The translations under genes and the position numbers were made by a program. A DNA stretch of 64,000 nt from an uncultured Paludibaculum sp. (GTDB lineage: Bacteria > Acidobacteriota > Terriglobia > Bryobacterales > Bryobacteraceae): assembly GCF_963665245.1 (NCBI RefSeq), contig NZ_OY762269.1, forward strand, positions 3,292,501-3,356,500, in the 5' to 3' direction. Position 1 is the first letter of the stretch; the number at the start of each line of letters is the position of its first letter. Positions 51,457-60,547 of the stretch are shown here, piece by piece. The notes below the pieces were generated by a model that was not told the DNA's origin, ran no database searches, and saw only the letters and a program-made list of their open reading frames with translations.

Positions 51457-53898
51457 CTACTCCCAGCGGAGCGCTTTTATCGGCTCGACGCGCAGGGCGC
51501 GGAGGGCCGGGCCGCCGCAGGCCAGGGCGGCAGCGGCGGTCAGCAGCAGGCAGACGGCGGCCAGGGTGAGCGGGTCGTTCGGACTGATGCCGTAGATCAT
51601 GCTCTGCATGCCACGGGCGAGCACCAGGGACCCGGCGAGGCCGGCGGCCAGGCCCAAACCGACCAACAGGAAGCCCCGCCCATACACCATGCGGAAGATA
51701 TCGGAGCCCTGCGCCCCCAACGCTTTGCGCACGCCGAACTCCTGCATCCGCTGCGATACCAGGTGGGCCATGACACCGAAGACCCCGATGCCGGCCAGCA
51801 GCGTGGCGGCCATGGCAAAGACGCTGAACAGGTACATGTTGAAACGGCGGGAGTTCAATTGGGCGGAGACGCGCTGTTCCATGGTGAGCAGATTGGCGAC
51901 GGCGATCTCACTGTCCAGACGGCCAATGGCGGTGCGCAGCAGGTGGGTGGCCTGGCCGGGGTCGCCGCTGGTGGACACCACGATGGAGGCTCCCCTCAGC
52001 GGATCACCGCCTGTTTGCCGCCACCAGCTATAGGCTTGTGGTTCCGACACCTCATCCAAGCCCTTGTCTTTGATATCACCCACCACGCCGATGACGGTCA
52101 CCCAGGGCTCATCGGACGCCACCATCCCCCATTTCAGCCGTTTGCCGACGGCGGAGCCGCCCGGAAAGAACCGCTTCGCGAAGGTCTCGCTCAGAATGAC
52201 GACGCGCGGTTTGCCCGCCTGGTCTTCCATGCCGAAAAGGCGTCCCTCCTTCAACGGAATGCCCATCGCCTGGAAGTAGCCGCCGGCGACGACGTAGTGG
52301 GCGCAGAAGGGCTTCCGGCCGCGCGTGGGTTGAGTATTGCCCTCGACGGCGAAGATGCGCCGCCAGGTCCCCTCCATGGGCAGTCCGCTGGAGAGCCCCA
52401 CCTGGCGGATGCCGGGCTGGGTCGACAGATCTTCCAGCAGGCGGCGCTGGAACGATTCGAGGTCGGCGGTCTTCTGATAGCGCGCCGTGGGCAAGGTGAT
52501 GGACGCGGTGAGCAGATGATCACTGCGGAAGCCGGGATTGGCGCCCCGCAGCGTAAAGAACGTCCGCATGAGCAATCCCGCGCCCACCAGCAGGACCATG
52601 GCCAGCGCTACCTGTGCCACGGCGAACCAGTTGCCCAATCGGGAGCGATTCCGAGTGCCCATGCTACCGGAACTGCCGGCACGCAGCGAGAGCATCAGGT
52701 CGGTGTGACTGGAGGCCAGAGCCGGCGCCAGGCCAAAAGCGATGGTGACCAGCAGCGAGAGACCCATGGTGAACAACAAGACCGCCGGGTCGACGCCGAT
52801 CTCGGCTTTCCGCGGCAGGTCGGAGGGGGCCAGGCGTACCAGAGCCTCCAGGCCGAACTGGGCGGCCAACAGGCCGACAACACCTCCGGCCATCCCCAGA
52901 ATGAGGCTTTCCGCGAGAAACTGACGAACCACCCGGCCGCGTGTGGCGCCCATCGACTGCCGCACGGCGACCTCGCGCTGGCGCCCCAGGCCGCGGATGA
53001 GCATCAGGTTCGAAATGTTCGCGCACCCCACCAGCAACAGCAGGCCGACGGCGCCCATCAGGACGCCCAGCAACGGCTTGGATCGGCCGATGACCTCCTC
53101 CGTAAGCGGAGCGAGGGCGGCCAGCACCTTCACTTCAGCCAATTCCTGCGGATAGGTCTGCCGGAGGAGGTCCGCAACGCGGTCCGCATCCTCCCGGGCC
53201 TGCGGCAAGGTGATGCCCGGCTTCAGGCGGCCAAAGACGTTGTAGTTGAAGTTGTCACCCTTTGCGGCGAGTTCCTTGGCGGTCCACGACATGGGCAGCC
53301 ACAGGTCGGCGGGGCCGCTGCCGGAGATGGACGGTTCGGGGAACGCAAAGCTTCTGGGCATGACACCGGCCACCGTGTAGGTGTCGCGATCGAGCCGTAC
53401 CGTTTTGCCAACGATTGCCGGATCCGCGCCAAACTGCCGGCGCCATAGACCGTCGCTCAGCAGCAGCGTCTTGCCCCGCTTCTCGTCTTCCTCCCTGGAA
53501 AAATTGCGGCCCAGCCGCGGAGCCACGCCAAGCATGGGGAACAGGGTCCAGGTGATGCGCGCGACCTTCACCCGGGTGGGCTCGCCGCCTCCGGTCAAGT
53601 CGCCCGTCCGCGTGCCGAACGCACCGACTTGCTCGAAAGCCCGAGTTTGGCGCGCGAATTCGCCGACGTCGGGCGCCGAGAACGGAATGGGCGTCGGGAT
53701 TAGGGAGGGGATGCGGGTTTGGATCGTACACAGCCGGTCCGGTTGGCTATAGGGTAGAGGCCGCAGCCAGACGGAGTTCACGACGCTGAAGATCGTCGTG
53801 TTCAGCGCGATGCCCAACCCCAGCGTCGCGACGACCGCCACGACAAAGCCAGGTGTCTTCCGCAGGTTTCGAACGGCGATGCGCAGATCGTTCCACAT
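51457..53898 (-). CDS. ADOP-type MacB-like permease, third copy
   Basis: An 813-residue duplicated permease without the prefix domain. It starts MWNDLRIAVRNLRKTPGFVV with the first helix VAVVATLGLGIALNTTIFSV. The two coupling blocks are RQREVAVRQSMGATRGRVVR and QRMQEFGVRKALGAQGSDIF, and the C-terminus is LRALRVEPIKALRWE, as in the other copies. Unlike the other two it has no PadR gene beside it. No ATPase is adjacent. The large plus-strand frame across it (51223-53448) is a shadow of its codon bias. Confidence 0.86.
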   Translation of the reverse strand: MWNDLRIAVRNLRKTPGFVVAVVATLGLGIALNTTIFSVVNSVWLRPLPYSQPDRLCTIQTRIPSLIPTPIPFSAPDVGEFARQTRAFEQVGAFGTRTGDLTGGGEPTRVKVARITWTLFPMLGVAPRLGRNFSREEDEKRGKTLLLSDGLWRRQFGADPAIVGKTVRLDRDTYTVAGVMPRSFAFPEPSISGSGPADLWLPMSWTAKELAAKGDNFNYNVFGRLKPGITLPQAREDADRVADLLRQTYPQELAEVKVLAALAPLTEEVIGRSKPLLGVLMGAVGLLLLVGCANISNLMLIRGLGRQREVAVRQSMGATRGRVVRQFLAESLILGMAGGVVGLLAAQFGLEALVRLAPSDLPRKAEIGVDPAVLLFTMGLSLLVTIAFGLAPALASSHTDLMLSLRAGSSGSMGTRNRSRLGNWFAVAQVALAMVLLVGAGLLMRTFFTLRGANPGFRSDHLLTASITLPTARYQKTADLESFQRRLLEDLSTQPGIRQVGLSSGLPMEGTWRRIFAVEGNTQPTRGRKPFCAHYVVAGGYFQAMGIPLKEGRLFGMEDQAGKPRVVILSETFAKRFFPGGSAVGKRLKWGMVASDEPWVTVIGVVGDIKDKGLDEVSEPQAYSWWRQTGGDPLRGASIVVSTSGDPGQATHLLRTAIGRLDSEIAVANLLTMEQRVSAQLNSRRFNMYLFSVFAMAATLLAGIGVFGVMAHLVSQRMQEFGVRKALGAQGSDIFRMVYGRGFLLVGLGLAAGLAGSLVLARGMQSMIYGISPNDPLTLAAVCLLLTAAAALACGGPALRALRVEPIKALRWE

Positions 53899-54019
53899 AT
53901 TTTGGATTTAGCAGATCAACCCGAGGGCCATCTCGTTTATGACGTGGAATCAGTGGGTTAGCCTGCGGTCCATTGTGCGCAGGTGTCCGGATTCGGGACG
54001 GTCGTGTCTTGCCCCGGAC

Positions 54020-55285
54020 TTAACCCAGTAATGTGCGTCGCACCACCTGCATGCCGGCCTTCTGCTTCTCCCTGGCGAAATCCACGGCTGATCTCACCTT
54101 GCGCTTCGCCTCGGCCGGCCGGCCCGTGATCGCGAGCAACCGGTCCGCTATGGCCGCGCCCGTGGTCTGTTCGACATCGAAATACCAGTCGCCGAGGCCG
54201 ATGTCTTTCCACATCTGACCCTTGATGCCGTCTTCCGGCTGGTGAACGTACATGCAAGGCGTACCTTGTGCGGCGGCGATGATCGGCGAGTGACACTCGC
54301 TGCTGACTACGGCGGCCGCGTGACGGTAGACGGAGGCGGCTTCGTCGGGCAGCCAGAACGTCTTGCGACGCACGATGCGAGGCTTCACATCCGCCGGCAA
54401 CGGGTCGTAGAGCAGCGGATCGATGATGTCCAGCTCATAGGTCATCTCCGGGCACAGCAGCGCCCGGCCACCGGTCTTGCGGACATAGGCCACGACGGCT
54501 TCCCGCAGTTTGGCGTGGTCCTCTTCCTTGTGCCGATCGTTGATCGCGGTGCGGCGCTGGATCTCGGCTTCCGTGTAGTTGGTCTTGCGGATGAGGTGAT
54601 AGGGCGTCAGGCGCAGACGAGGCACCACGGCGATGAAGCGGCCGGGTTCCAGGGCGTTCTCCTTGAGGAAGGCGTCGCCGCGCGGGTCATCCCTCAAGTC
54701 GAAACTGAACGTGCCGTCGGGCGCGAAGCCCATGGTCTTGGCTGTGACCTTGGACTGCTTGAGATTCTCCAGCGAGCGGGTCTCGCGGGTGAAGACAAAG
54801 GAAGCTCCATCGAGCAGCGCCTTCAACTGCGGGTCCATGGCGGTGCTCGCTGCCTCGCTGGAAAGGGTCACCGTTACGCCGAAGCAGCCGTAGGGGCCTC
54901 CGGTGAGCTCATGCCAACGGCGCATCTGCGCTTGTGCTGAAACTCCGGCGGCGGAGCCATGAATGAAGAGCGAAGTGGCGTGGAAGGCTTCACGCAACTC
55001 GGGCGTATCCGGCTGGCCATCCGCCCCGATGGCACCCTTGGCGATCTGGAGTTTCGGGAAGGCGCGACGCAGCATCGGCTCGACTCCGCGGTCGATGGAG
55101 GACGGCCAGAGATAGACCGTCGCCTCGGGCAGGTATTGATCCAGCAGCCGCAGTACGCCCGGCGTGTGCGTGATGTCGCCGATGTTGACTGTTTGCCAGC
55201 TTGACCTGAGGATTACCGCTTTGGCCGGGGCGGCCGCCGCCGCGGTGGCCAAGGCCGCGCCGAAGAGCTCTCGTCTCGTGAACAT
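54020..55285 (-). CDS. Tat-exported polysaccharide pyruvyl transferase family protein
   Basis: A 421-residue protein. The N-terminus MFTRRELFGAALATAAAAAP is a Tat-like signal. The remainder fits the polysaccharide pyruvyl transferase (PS_pyruv_trans) family: VNIGDITHTPGVLRLLDQYL, VFTRETRSLENLKQSKVTAK, MGFAPDGTFSFDL and VVSSECHSPIIAAAQGTPCM near the C-terminus, the region that binds phosphoenolpyruvate in family members. A pyruvyl transferase exported by Tat would lack cytoplasmic PEP, so the real activity may be different. It stands alone, downstream of the hydrogenase genes but with a 30 bp gap and no overlap. Confidence 0.75.
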   Translation of the reverse strand: MFTRRELFGAALATAAAAAPAKAVILRSSWQTVNIGDITHTPGVLRLLDQYLPEATVYLWPSSIDRGVEPMLRRAFPKLQIAKGAIGADGQPDTPELREAFHATSLFIHGSAAGVSAQAQMRRWHELTGGPYGCFGVTVTLSSEAASTAMDPQLKALLDGASFVFTRETRSLENLKQSKVTAKTMGFAPDGTFSFDLRDDPRGDAFLKENALEPGRFIAVVPRLRLTPYHLIRKTNYTEAEIQRRTAINDRHKEEDHAKLREAVVAYVRKTGGRALLCPEMTYELDIIDPLLYDPLPADVKPRIVRRKTFWLPDEAASVYRHAAAVVSSECHSPIIAAAQGTPCMYVHQPEDGIKGQMWKDIGLGDWYFDVEQTTGAAIADRLLAITGRPAEAKRKVRSAVDFAREKQKAGMQVVRRTLLG

Positions 55286-55315
55286 ACCGCTATCAGCATG
55301 TCACGAAGGGCGCTG

Positions 55316-56635
55316 CTAGCGCCGCCGCAGGTCGAGCTTGAGAAAGTGCGTCGCGCAACTGATGCACGGGTCGTAGTTGCGGATCGCCTGTTCGGCGCGC
55401 CAGGCGATGTCGTCGTTGGAGAGCGTCAACAGGCTGGGGACGTAGCACCAGAGATCGTCCTCGATGCGCTTCAGGTTCTGGGCGGTCGGGGGGACGATGC
55501 GGGCCGATTGAACGAAACCCTGCGCGTCGACCTCGTAACGATGGTAGAGAAGGCCGCGAGGTGCTTCAGTGGCCGCGGCGCAGCGGGCTGCCCTCATCCT
55601 CAAAGGAACCTTGGCGTGTGGTGGCGGGTCGTATTCAGAGATGAGGCGCAGCGCCTCGTGACAGGCGAAGACCAGCTCCACCGCACGCACGATGATGCCG
55701 CGGAACGGATTGTTCACGGGCGGGCGGCAGCCGGCGGCGACGGCGGCGTCCACGGCGACCGGCGGCAGGGTGTCGAAGTTGAGATTGAAGCGCGCCAGCG
55801 GGCCGGTGAGATAGGAGTGGCGTGACTTCAAGACAGAGTGCAGTGCATTGGAGTGCCGCACGTGCTGTTCCTGTGAATGGTCCTCGAACTCGTCCGCCTC
55901 GATGTCCAATCCCTTGTTCGAGACGATGCGCCCTTCGTTCATGGCGTACTCGGTGGGGTGGTGGACGGCGACGAACTCGTAATCCACGTCGAGATCGGGG
56001 CAGGGCAAGGAGGCCGCGAATTTTACGGTCTCAAGGGAGGCTTCCAGGGCCCACTCCAGATCCGGTACGAGAGCGGCGAGGTCCTGCTGGGCGGGGATGC
56101 GGTGGAATCCGCCGATGCATGCGCCGACGGGGTGGATCTCGCGGCCGCCCAGCACGGTAACAAGGTGGTTGCCGATCTTCTTCATGCGCAGGGCGCGCAG
56201 CACGGCGTCGCGGTTCACGGCCGCGAGCTCGACTACATCCTGGCAGCCGAGGAAGTCGGGCGCGTGCAGCATATAGATGTGGAGAACATGCGACTCAATC
56301 CATTCGCCACAGTAGAAGAGGCGGCGCAGGGCGCGGATCTGGGGATGCACCTCGACGCCGAGGCCGCGCTCGAGGGCGTGAATGGAACTCATCTGGTAAG
56401 CGATGGGACAGATGCCGCAGATGCGCGACGTGATATCGGGCACCTCGGTGCAGTGGCGACCGGCGAGGAAGCCCTCGAACAGACGCGGCGGCTCAGGGAT
56501 CTTCAGCCGGAGGTCGACGATGCGCCCGTTCTTCACCTTCAGCGACAGGGCGCCCTCGCCTTCCACCCGTGCGAGCACTGGCACCTCGATCTTGTTCACC
56601 CCCGGCTTGGAATGGAGTTGCGTCGTGGGCGTCAT
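55316..56635 (-). CDS. NiFe hydrogenase large (alpha) subunit, group 3b-like
   Basis: A 439-residue catalytic subunit. The N-terminal nickel ligands are in ITSRICGICPIAYQ and the C-terminal ones in YDPCISCATHFLKLDLRRR. The tail after the DPCxxCxxH histidine is only nine residues, fitting group 3 enzymes in which the maturation protease removes a short extension. GVNKIEVPVLARVEGEGAL at the start is typical of cytoplasmic bidirectional hydrogenases (sulfhydrogenase alpha). The start at 56635 shares a base with the stop of the small-subunit gene (TGATG), so the two are translationally coupled. It is the last gene of the hydrogenase operon. Group assignment rests on the four-subunit gene order. 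Confidence 0.9.
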   Translation of the reverse strand: MTPTTQLHSKPGVNKIEVPVLARVEGEGALSLKVKNGRIVDLRLKIPEPPRLFEGFLAGRHCTEVPDITSRICGICPIAYQMSSIHALERGLGVEVHPQIRALRRLFYCGEWIESHVLHIYMLHAPDFLGCQDVVELAAVNRDAVLRALRMKKIGNHLVTVLGGREIHPVGACIGGFHRIPAQQDLAALVPDLEWALEASLETVKFAASLPCPDLDVDYEFVAVHHPTEYAMNEGRIVSNKGLDIEADEFEDHSQEQHVRHSNALHSVLKSRHSYLTGPLARFNLNFDTLPPVAVDAAVAAGCRPPVNNPFRGIIVRAVELVFACHEALRLISEYDPPPHAKVPLRMRAARCAAATEAPRGLLYHRYEVDAQGFVQSARIVPPTAQNLKRIEDDLWCYVPSLLTLSNDDIAWRAEQAIRNYDPCISCATHFLKLDLRRR

Positions 56636-57444
56636 CACGGTTGTTCCTCCTTGGCCGGCGCGGGCGTGGCCACGACTTCGCTGGCCCGGCGGAACTGCCA
56701 GGCCCATGCATTGTAGGTTCGAAAGCTGCGATCGATTTCCGGCTGGGAGAGCCCCAGCAGGCGGAAGCGCTGCGCCAGGGCTGGAGCATTGGCGCTCTCC
56801 ATGGGGCCGAAGCAGCCGTAGCAGGGGCGGTCGAGCGAGGGGCAGATGGCCCCGCAGCCGGCTTGCGTCACCGGGCCGAGGCAAGGCGCGCCGGTGGTCA
56901 CCATTACGCAGGAGGTGCCCTGCCGCTTGCACTCCAGACAGACCGAGGCGGTGGGGATATTCGGCTTGCGTCCGGCGAGTGTGGCGGCGATTACCTCCAC
57001 CAGTTGGTGTTTTTGGATGGGGCAGCCGCGCAGTTCCAGATCCACTGGGACGTGCTCCGCGATGGGCGTCGACATCTTGAGAGTGGAGATGAAGTCCGGC
57101 TTGGCGTAGACCGTGCGGACGTAGTCGCTGACGTCCTGCCAGTTTCTGAGCGACTGGATGCCGCCGGCCGTGGCGCAGGCGCCAATGCTGATGAGCATCT
57201 TCGACTGGCGGCGGACCTGCTGAATGCGTTCGGCGTCGTGGTGCGTGGTGATGGAACCTTCCACCAGCGCGATGTCATATGGACCCTTCGCCATGCGCCG
57301 CGAAGCCTCGGGGAAGTAGGCCAGGTCCACAACACCGACGATGGACAGAAGCTCGTCCTCCAGATCGAGCAGGCTCAACTGGCAGCCGTCGCAAGAGGCG
57401 AACTTGAAAACAGCGATGCGGGGATGGGCGTGGCTAGAGCTCAT
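56635..57444 (-). CDS. NiFe hydrogenase small (delta) subunit
   Basis: A 269-residue electron-transfer subunit. The proximal cluster is bound by FASCDGCQLSLLDLE, the single cysteine of ACATAGGIQ and CLGPVTQAGCGAICPS, with GRPCYGC-like RPCYGCFGPME near the end. It lacks the long C-terminal domain and Tat signal of uptake hydrogenases, which fits a cytoplasmic group 3 enzyme. It carries electrons from the active site to the gamma/beta subunits. Overlaps the gamma gene by 11 bp and the alpha gene by one base of the TGATG. Confidence 0.9.
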   Translation of the reverse strand: MSSSHAHPRIAVFKFASCDGCQLSLLDLEDELLSIVGVVDLAYFPEASRRMAKGPYDIALVEGSITTHHDAERIQQVRRQSKMLISIGACATAGGIQSLRNWQDVSDYVRTVYAKPDFISTLKMSTPIAEHVPVDLELRGCPIQKHQLVEVIAATLAGRKPNIPTASVCLECKRQGTSCVMVTTGAPCLGPVTQAGCGAICPSLDRPCYGCFGPMESANAPALAQRFRLLGLSQPEIDRSFRTYNAWAWQFRRASEVVATPAPAKEEQP

Positions 57445-58294
57445 ATTGGTCGAGATAGGGTTTGATGCGGGTGAAGGGGAAGACCGGCCCGTCCTTACAG
57501 ACGAAGTAGGGGCCCATCTGGCAATGGCCGCAGAAGCCGACGGCGCATTTCATGTTGCGCTCCATCGAGACGAAGATGCGTGCGGCGGGAATCCCGCGGG
57601 TCTCGAGTTCACGGCCGGCGTAGCGCATCATGATTTCCGGTCCGCAGAGCATGGCCACGGTTTCGTCTGGCTGCATGCGGACATGGCGAAAGATGGAGGT
57701 CACGACGCCGACATGACCGCGCCATGAGACGCCTCCATAGTCGACGGTGGCCAGCGCCTGCGTGTCGGGCAGCATGCCCCAGGCCGAGAACTCCTTGCGG
57801 TAGAGCAGGTCGCGCGGGCTGCGCCCTCCGTAGAGAATCACCATGCGGTTGTAGTCGCCGCGATGGCGCAGGACGTGATAGATAGCCGGACGCAATGGCG
57901 CCAGTCCGATGCCACCCGCCACGATGAGGATGCTCTTGCCGCGGGCTTCGGTGAGGGGCCAGGAGGTGCCGAAGGGCCCGCGCATGCCAACGCAATCGCC
58001 GGGACGCCGGGTAACGAGCTGGTAAGTGACCTGGCCGACACTGCGGATCGTATAGGTCAGCAACTCGCGGTGTGCGGGATCGCCGGAAATGGAGATGGGC
58101 AGCTCGCCCACGGCATGCACGTAGAGCATCGAAAATTGGCCCGGCTGGAAGGCGGCTACTGGATCACCAGGCGGAGGCTCGATATTCAAGGTGAAGGTGT
58201 CGTGTGTTTCCTTCACGACACTCACGACGCGCCCCGTCACGGGCAGCATGGCTGGCCGCTGCACGGCGGCGGGCGTCTCGAGCAGCAAGCTCAT
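57434..58294 (-). CDS. hydrogenase gamma subunit, FAD/NAD(P)-binding
   Basis: A 286-residue flavoprotein of the ferredoxin reductase/dihydroorotate dehydrogenase electron-transfer type. RVVSVVKETHDTFTLNIEPP and FQPGQFSMLYVHAVGELPIS form the FAD domain, ILIVAGGIGLAPLRPAIYHV the NAD(P) domain, and near the C-terminus CAVGFCGHCQMGPYFVCKDG carries the four cysteines of a [2Fe-2S] cluster. This is the module exchanging electrons with NAD(P) in group 3b hydrogenases (HydG). The start at 58294 overlaps the cNMP-binding gene by 4 bp (ATGA). Confidence 0.88.
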   Translation of the reverse strand: MSLLLETPAAVQRPAMLPVTGRVVSVVKETHDTFTLNIEPPPGDPVAAFQPGQFSMLYVHAVGELPISISGDPAHRELLTYTIRSVGQVTYQLVTRRPGDCVGMRGPFGTSWPLTEARGKSILIVAGGIGLAPLRPAIYHVLRHRGDYNRMVILYGGRSPRDLLYRKEFSAWGMLPDTQALATVDYGGVSWRGHVGVVTSIFRHVRMQPDETVAMLCGPEIMMRYAGRELETRGIPAARIFVSMERNMKCAVGFCGHCQMGPYFVCKDGPVFPFTRIKPYLDQYEL

Positions 58295-58776
58295 TGGCTC
58301 ACCTCGCCCTTGGCCGACTTGCTGGCATAGACATCCAGCATCTGCAGCCGGGTGGCCCGCAGCCTTTCGGCCACGGTCGCCAGCACCTTGCGCAACAGCA
58401 TGTAGCCGAACTCGTGGTCGCATTCAAACTCGGCGGTCAGCCGCGTGCCATCGAAGGCCAACGCCCGCACAGGCTCGACGCAGCGGGCCCGGAATTGCTT
58501 GTTCACCTGATCGAGCAGCGACGACCAGCCCAGTTCCTCGCCTTCGCCGATGGTCTGAATCGTGATGAAGCGGCCCGGGGCGGCCACCTCCACGGCGACC
58601 CTGCCGGAGAGGATCAGATAGAAGAGGCTGGATGGATCGCCCTCCCGGAAGATCACCTGGTCCGGTTCGAAGGTGATCTCGAAGGCAAGGGATGCGAGTT
58701 TGTCGAGATGCGCGGGCTGCAGCCCGTCCAGGAAGGGATGGTGAGCCAGTGCTGCGATGATCTGGCTAGTGGCCAT
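58291..58776 (-). CDS. stand-alone cyclic-nucleotide-binding protein in the hydrogenase operon
   Basis: A 161-residue protein with one cNMP-binding domain: FLDGLQPAHLDKLASLAFEI, PDQVIFREGDPSSLFYLILS, GRVAVEVAAPG and the phosphate-binding-cassette region IGEGEELGWSSLLDQVNKQF. The conserved arginine lies in KQFRARCVEP. The rest (about 120-161) is helical; no helix-turn-helix is present, so it is not a Crp-type regulator. Gene overlaps of 4 bp (gamma) and 11 bp (beta) make it part of the hydrogenase operon, so it could act as a regulatory subunit of the complex. That it is a subunit is an inference. Confidence 0.85.
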   Translation of the reverse strand: MATSQIIAALAHHPFLDGLQPAHLDKLASLAFEITFEPDQVIFREGDPSSLFYLILSGRVAVEVAAPGRFITIQTIGEGEELGWSSLLDQVNKQFRARCVEPVRALAFDGTRLTAEFECDHEFGYMLLRKVLATVAERLRATRLQMLDVYASKSAKGEVSQ

Positions 58777-59917
58777 GGGGTGTTCCTCCAGCTACCGGAA
58801 CGGCGGCGGCCGCCTGTTCGAGAACGCCAAACTCCTCGGTGATGTCTATGCCGGCGGGGCACCAGACGATACAGCGGCCGCAGCCGACGCAACCGGTCAC
58901 GCCGAACTGATCCTGCCAGCGGGCGAGCTTGTGGCTCAACCACTGGCGATAACGCGACTTGGGTGTCAGGCGGATGCTGCCGCCATGGATGTAGGAAAAG
59001 CTGTGCGTGAAGCAGGAGTCCCACACGCGGATGCGTTGGGCCTGGGTGAGGTCCAGCGACGAGTGTTCTTCATAGTTCACGCAGAAACAGGTGGGGCAGA
59101 CGGACGTGCAGTTGCCGCACGACAGGCAGCGCCGGGCGGTGTCCTCCCAGCGAGGATGTTCGAACGTGCTCTCGATCACGGGACGAGCGATGGGCAGATT
59201 GACGGCGCGGGTCTGGGCGGCCGCGGCGCGGTGGGTGGCATCGGTACTTTGCCGGATCCATTCCGGCGGGGCCGGCCGGGCATTGGACTCCTCCAACATC
59301 TCTGTTCCCAATGAGGAGCCGGCCTCCGCCAGAAACCCGTGTGAATCGTCGGTAATACGCTCGGTCAGCGCAATGTCATACCCCGTCCTGGCCCTCGGGC
59401 CCGCGGCCACCGACGCGCAGAAGCAGGTCGGCGCGGATTGTGTGCAGTGAACGGCAATGAGGAAGGCATCCGCCCGGTTGGCCCGATAGAATTCATCCAC
59501 CTCTCCGCTGCCCAGCAGCACTTTGTCGAGCGCGGCCAGGGCGGTGAGGTCGCAGGCGGAAACGCCGAGGAAGGCGCGTTTCGCGGCTTCAGGCTTTTCC
59601 TGATGGAAGTCCAGATCACCGTTGGTCTTCTGGATCGTAGTGATGGTCTGCCGGGGTGGATGAAAGATCGACTTCAGGCTATTGAGGGCGCCCGGATACT
59701 GAAAGAGCCCTTCGTCCTGGGTGGCTTGCAGTCTGTATTGGGCCGGTGCGAGTTGAACGGAGTGTCCCTTCGGCAGATCGGCCAGGGAATCGATGGGCTT
59801 CCACTGAATGGCATTCCCTAGAATTCTTGGGCCAAAGATGGAGTATCCGCGCTTCTTGAGCTGTTCCAGCAGCGTGTCGAGGTCCGAACAATCCAAACGG
59901 TAGAAGGATCTCCGCAT
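58766..59917 (-). CDS. hydrogenase beta subunit, 4Fe-4S ferredoxin type
   Basis: A 383-residue iron-sulfur protein. CLSCGNCTSVCPTCFC and GCVGCGRCIVWCPAGID are the two cluster motifs near the C-terminus (about residues 275-375). The ~250-residue N-terminal part (SIFGPRILGNAIQWKPIDSL, FLGVSACDLTALAALDKVLL) is the domain found in sulfhydrogenase beta (HydB) and anaerobic sulfite reductase A. It links the gamma subunit to further electron partners. It is the first structural gene after a 78 bp gap that follows the maturation genes; an AT-richer stretch in that gap may hold a promoter. Confidence 0.88.
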   Translation of the reverse strand: MRRSFYRLDCSDLDTLLEQLKKRGYSIFGPRILGNAIQWKPIDSLADLPKGHSVQLAPAQYRLQATQDEGLFQYPGALNSLKSIFHPPRQTITTIQKTNGDLDFHQEKPEAAKRAFLGVSACDLTALAALDKVLLGSGEVDEFYRANRADAFLIAVHCTQSAPTCFCASVAAGPRARTGYDIALTERITDDSHGFLAEAGSSLGTEMLEESNARPAPPEWIRQSTDATHRAAAAQTRAVNLPIARPVIESTFEHPRWEDTARRCLSCGNCTSVCPTCFCVNYEEHSSLDLTQAQRIRVWDSCFTHSFSYIHGGSIRLTPKSRYRQWLSHKLARWQDQFGVTGCVGCGRCIVWCPAGIDITEEFGVLEQAAAAVPVAGGTPHGH

Positions 59918-59995
59918 GAACGGCCTCCGGTTGTCTTTGGCGGAGACTATAGCAGATATTCAGGTCTGATTCTAGCGAATATGTTTCCCGTTACT

Positions 59996-60547
59996 TCACT
60001 GGCGGCGTGGTGCTTCGGAATTCGTGGGCGCTTCGTTCCACCAGAGGAGAGGGTCCGTGGATTCCTGTCGCCGCTGGATGGGGATCCGCAGGCTTCTCAA
60101 CTGATCCGCGATTGCGTTTACGATTCGATCCAGATTCTGCCGGAGCGACGGAGACATGGGTTCGCCCAGCTCAAACGAACCCGCCGTGATCCCGAGAAGG
60201 ACCACGCGGCCTGGGGGTGCGCCGTGGAGGGCCGCGAGCCGGATGGACTCGCTCAGATCGGGCGTGTGGGCATCGCCACGGATGGCGATTGCCGCCGACT
60301 CAAGGTCAGACTGATGGAGAACCCGCACGGAGCCGGGCGTGCTCTGGGGTTCGTTCAGAGCGTCCAGCAGGATGACTGTCTCGCGCCCGGCGAGGTGATG
60401 CGCTAGGTCGATGCCGGGGGTGCCGAGATCGAGCAGATCCACATCGGGTTCGAATTCGTAGCGGGCCCGGAGGTAGTGGATGAGGGTGGGGCCGATGGCA
60501 TCATCGCCCATCAGGACATTCCCCAGGCCGGCGATGAGCGTGCTCAC
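59996..60547 (-). CDS. hydrogenase maturation protease (HycI/HyaD family)
   Basis: A 183-residue endopeptidase that trims the C-terminal tail of the large subunit once nickel is inserted. VSTLIAGLGNVLMGDDAIGP with the first metal-binding acid, DVDLLDLGTPGIDLAHHLAG and REVILLDA-like TVILLDALNEP are characteristic. The start is GTG at 60547, overlapping the hypB stop by 4 bp. The long frame reaching 61351 runs through hypB and is rejected. The C-terminal ~30 residues (IPIQRRQESTDPLLWWNEAP) extend beyond the usual end. Confidence 0.9.
   Translation of the reverse strand: MSTLIAGLGNVLMGDDAIGPTLIHYLRARYEFEPDVDLLDLGTPGIDLAHHLAGRETVILLDALNEPQSTPGSVRVLHQSDLESAAIAIRGDAHTPDLSESIRLAALHGAPPGRVVLLGITAGSFELGEPMSPSLRQNLDRIVNAIADQLRSLRIPIQRRQESTDPLLWWNEAPTNSEAPRRQ

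Noticed and set aside
51223..53448. 741-codon plus-strand open frame
   Set aside because: It lies entirely opposite the third ADOP permease, has no domain, and its composition (many Arg, Gln, Gly, His) is typical of the reverse of a GC-rich gene.
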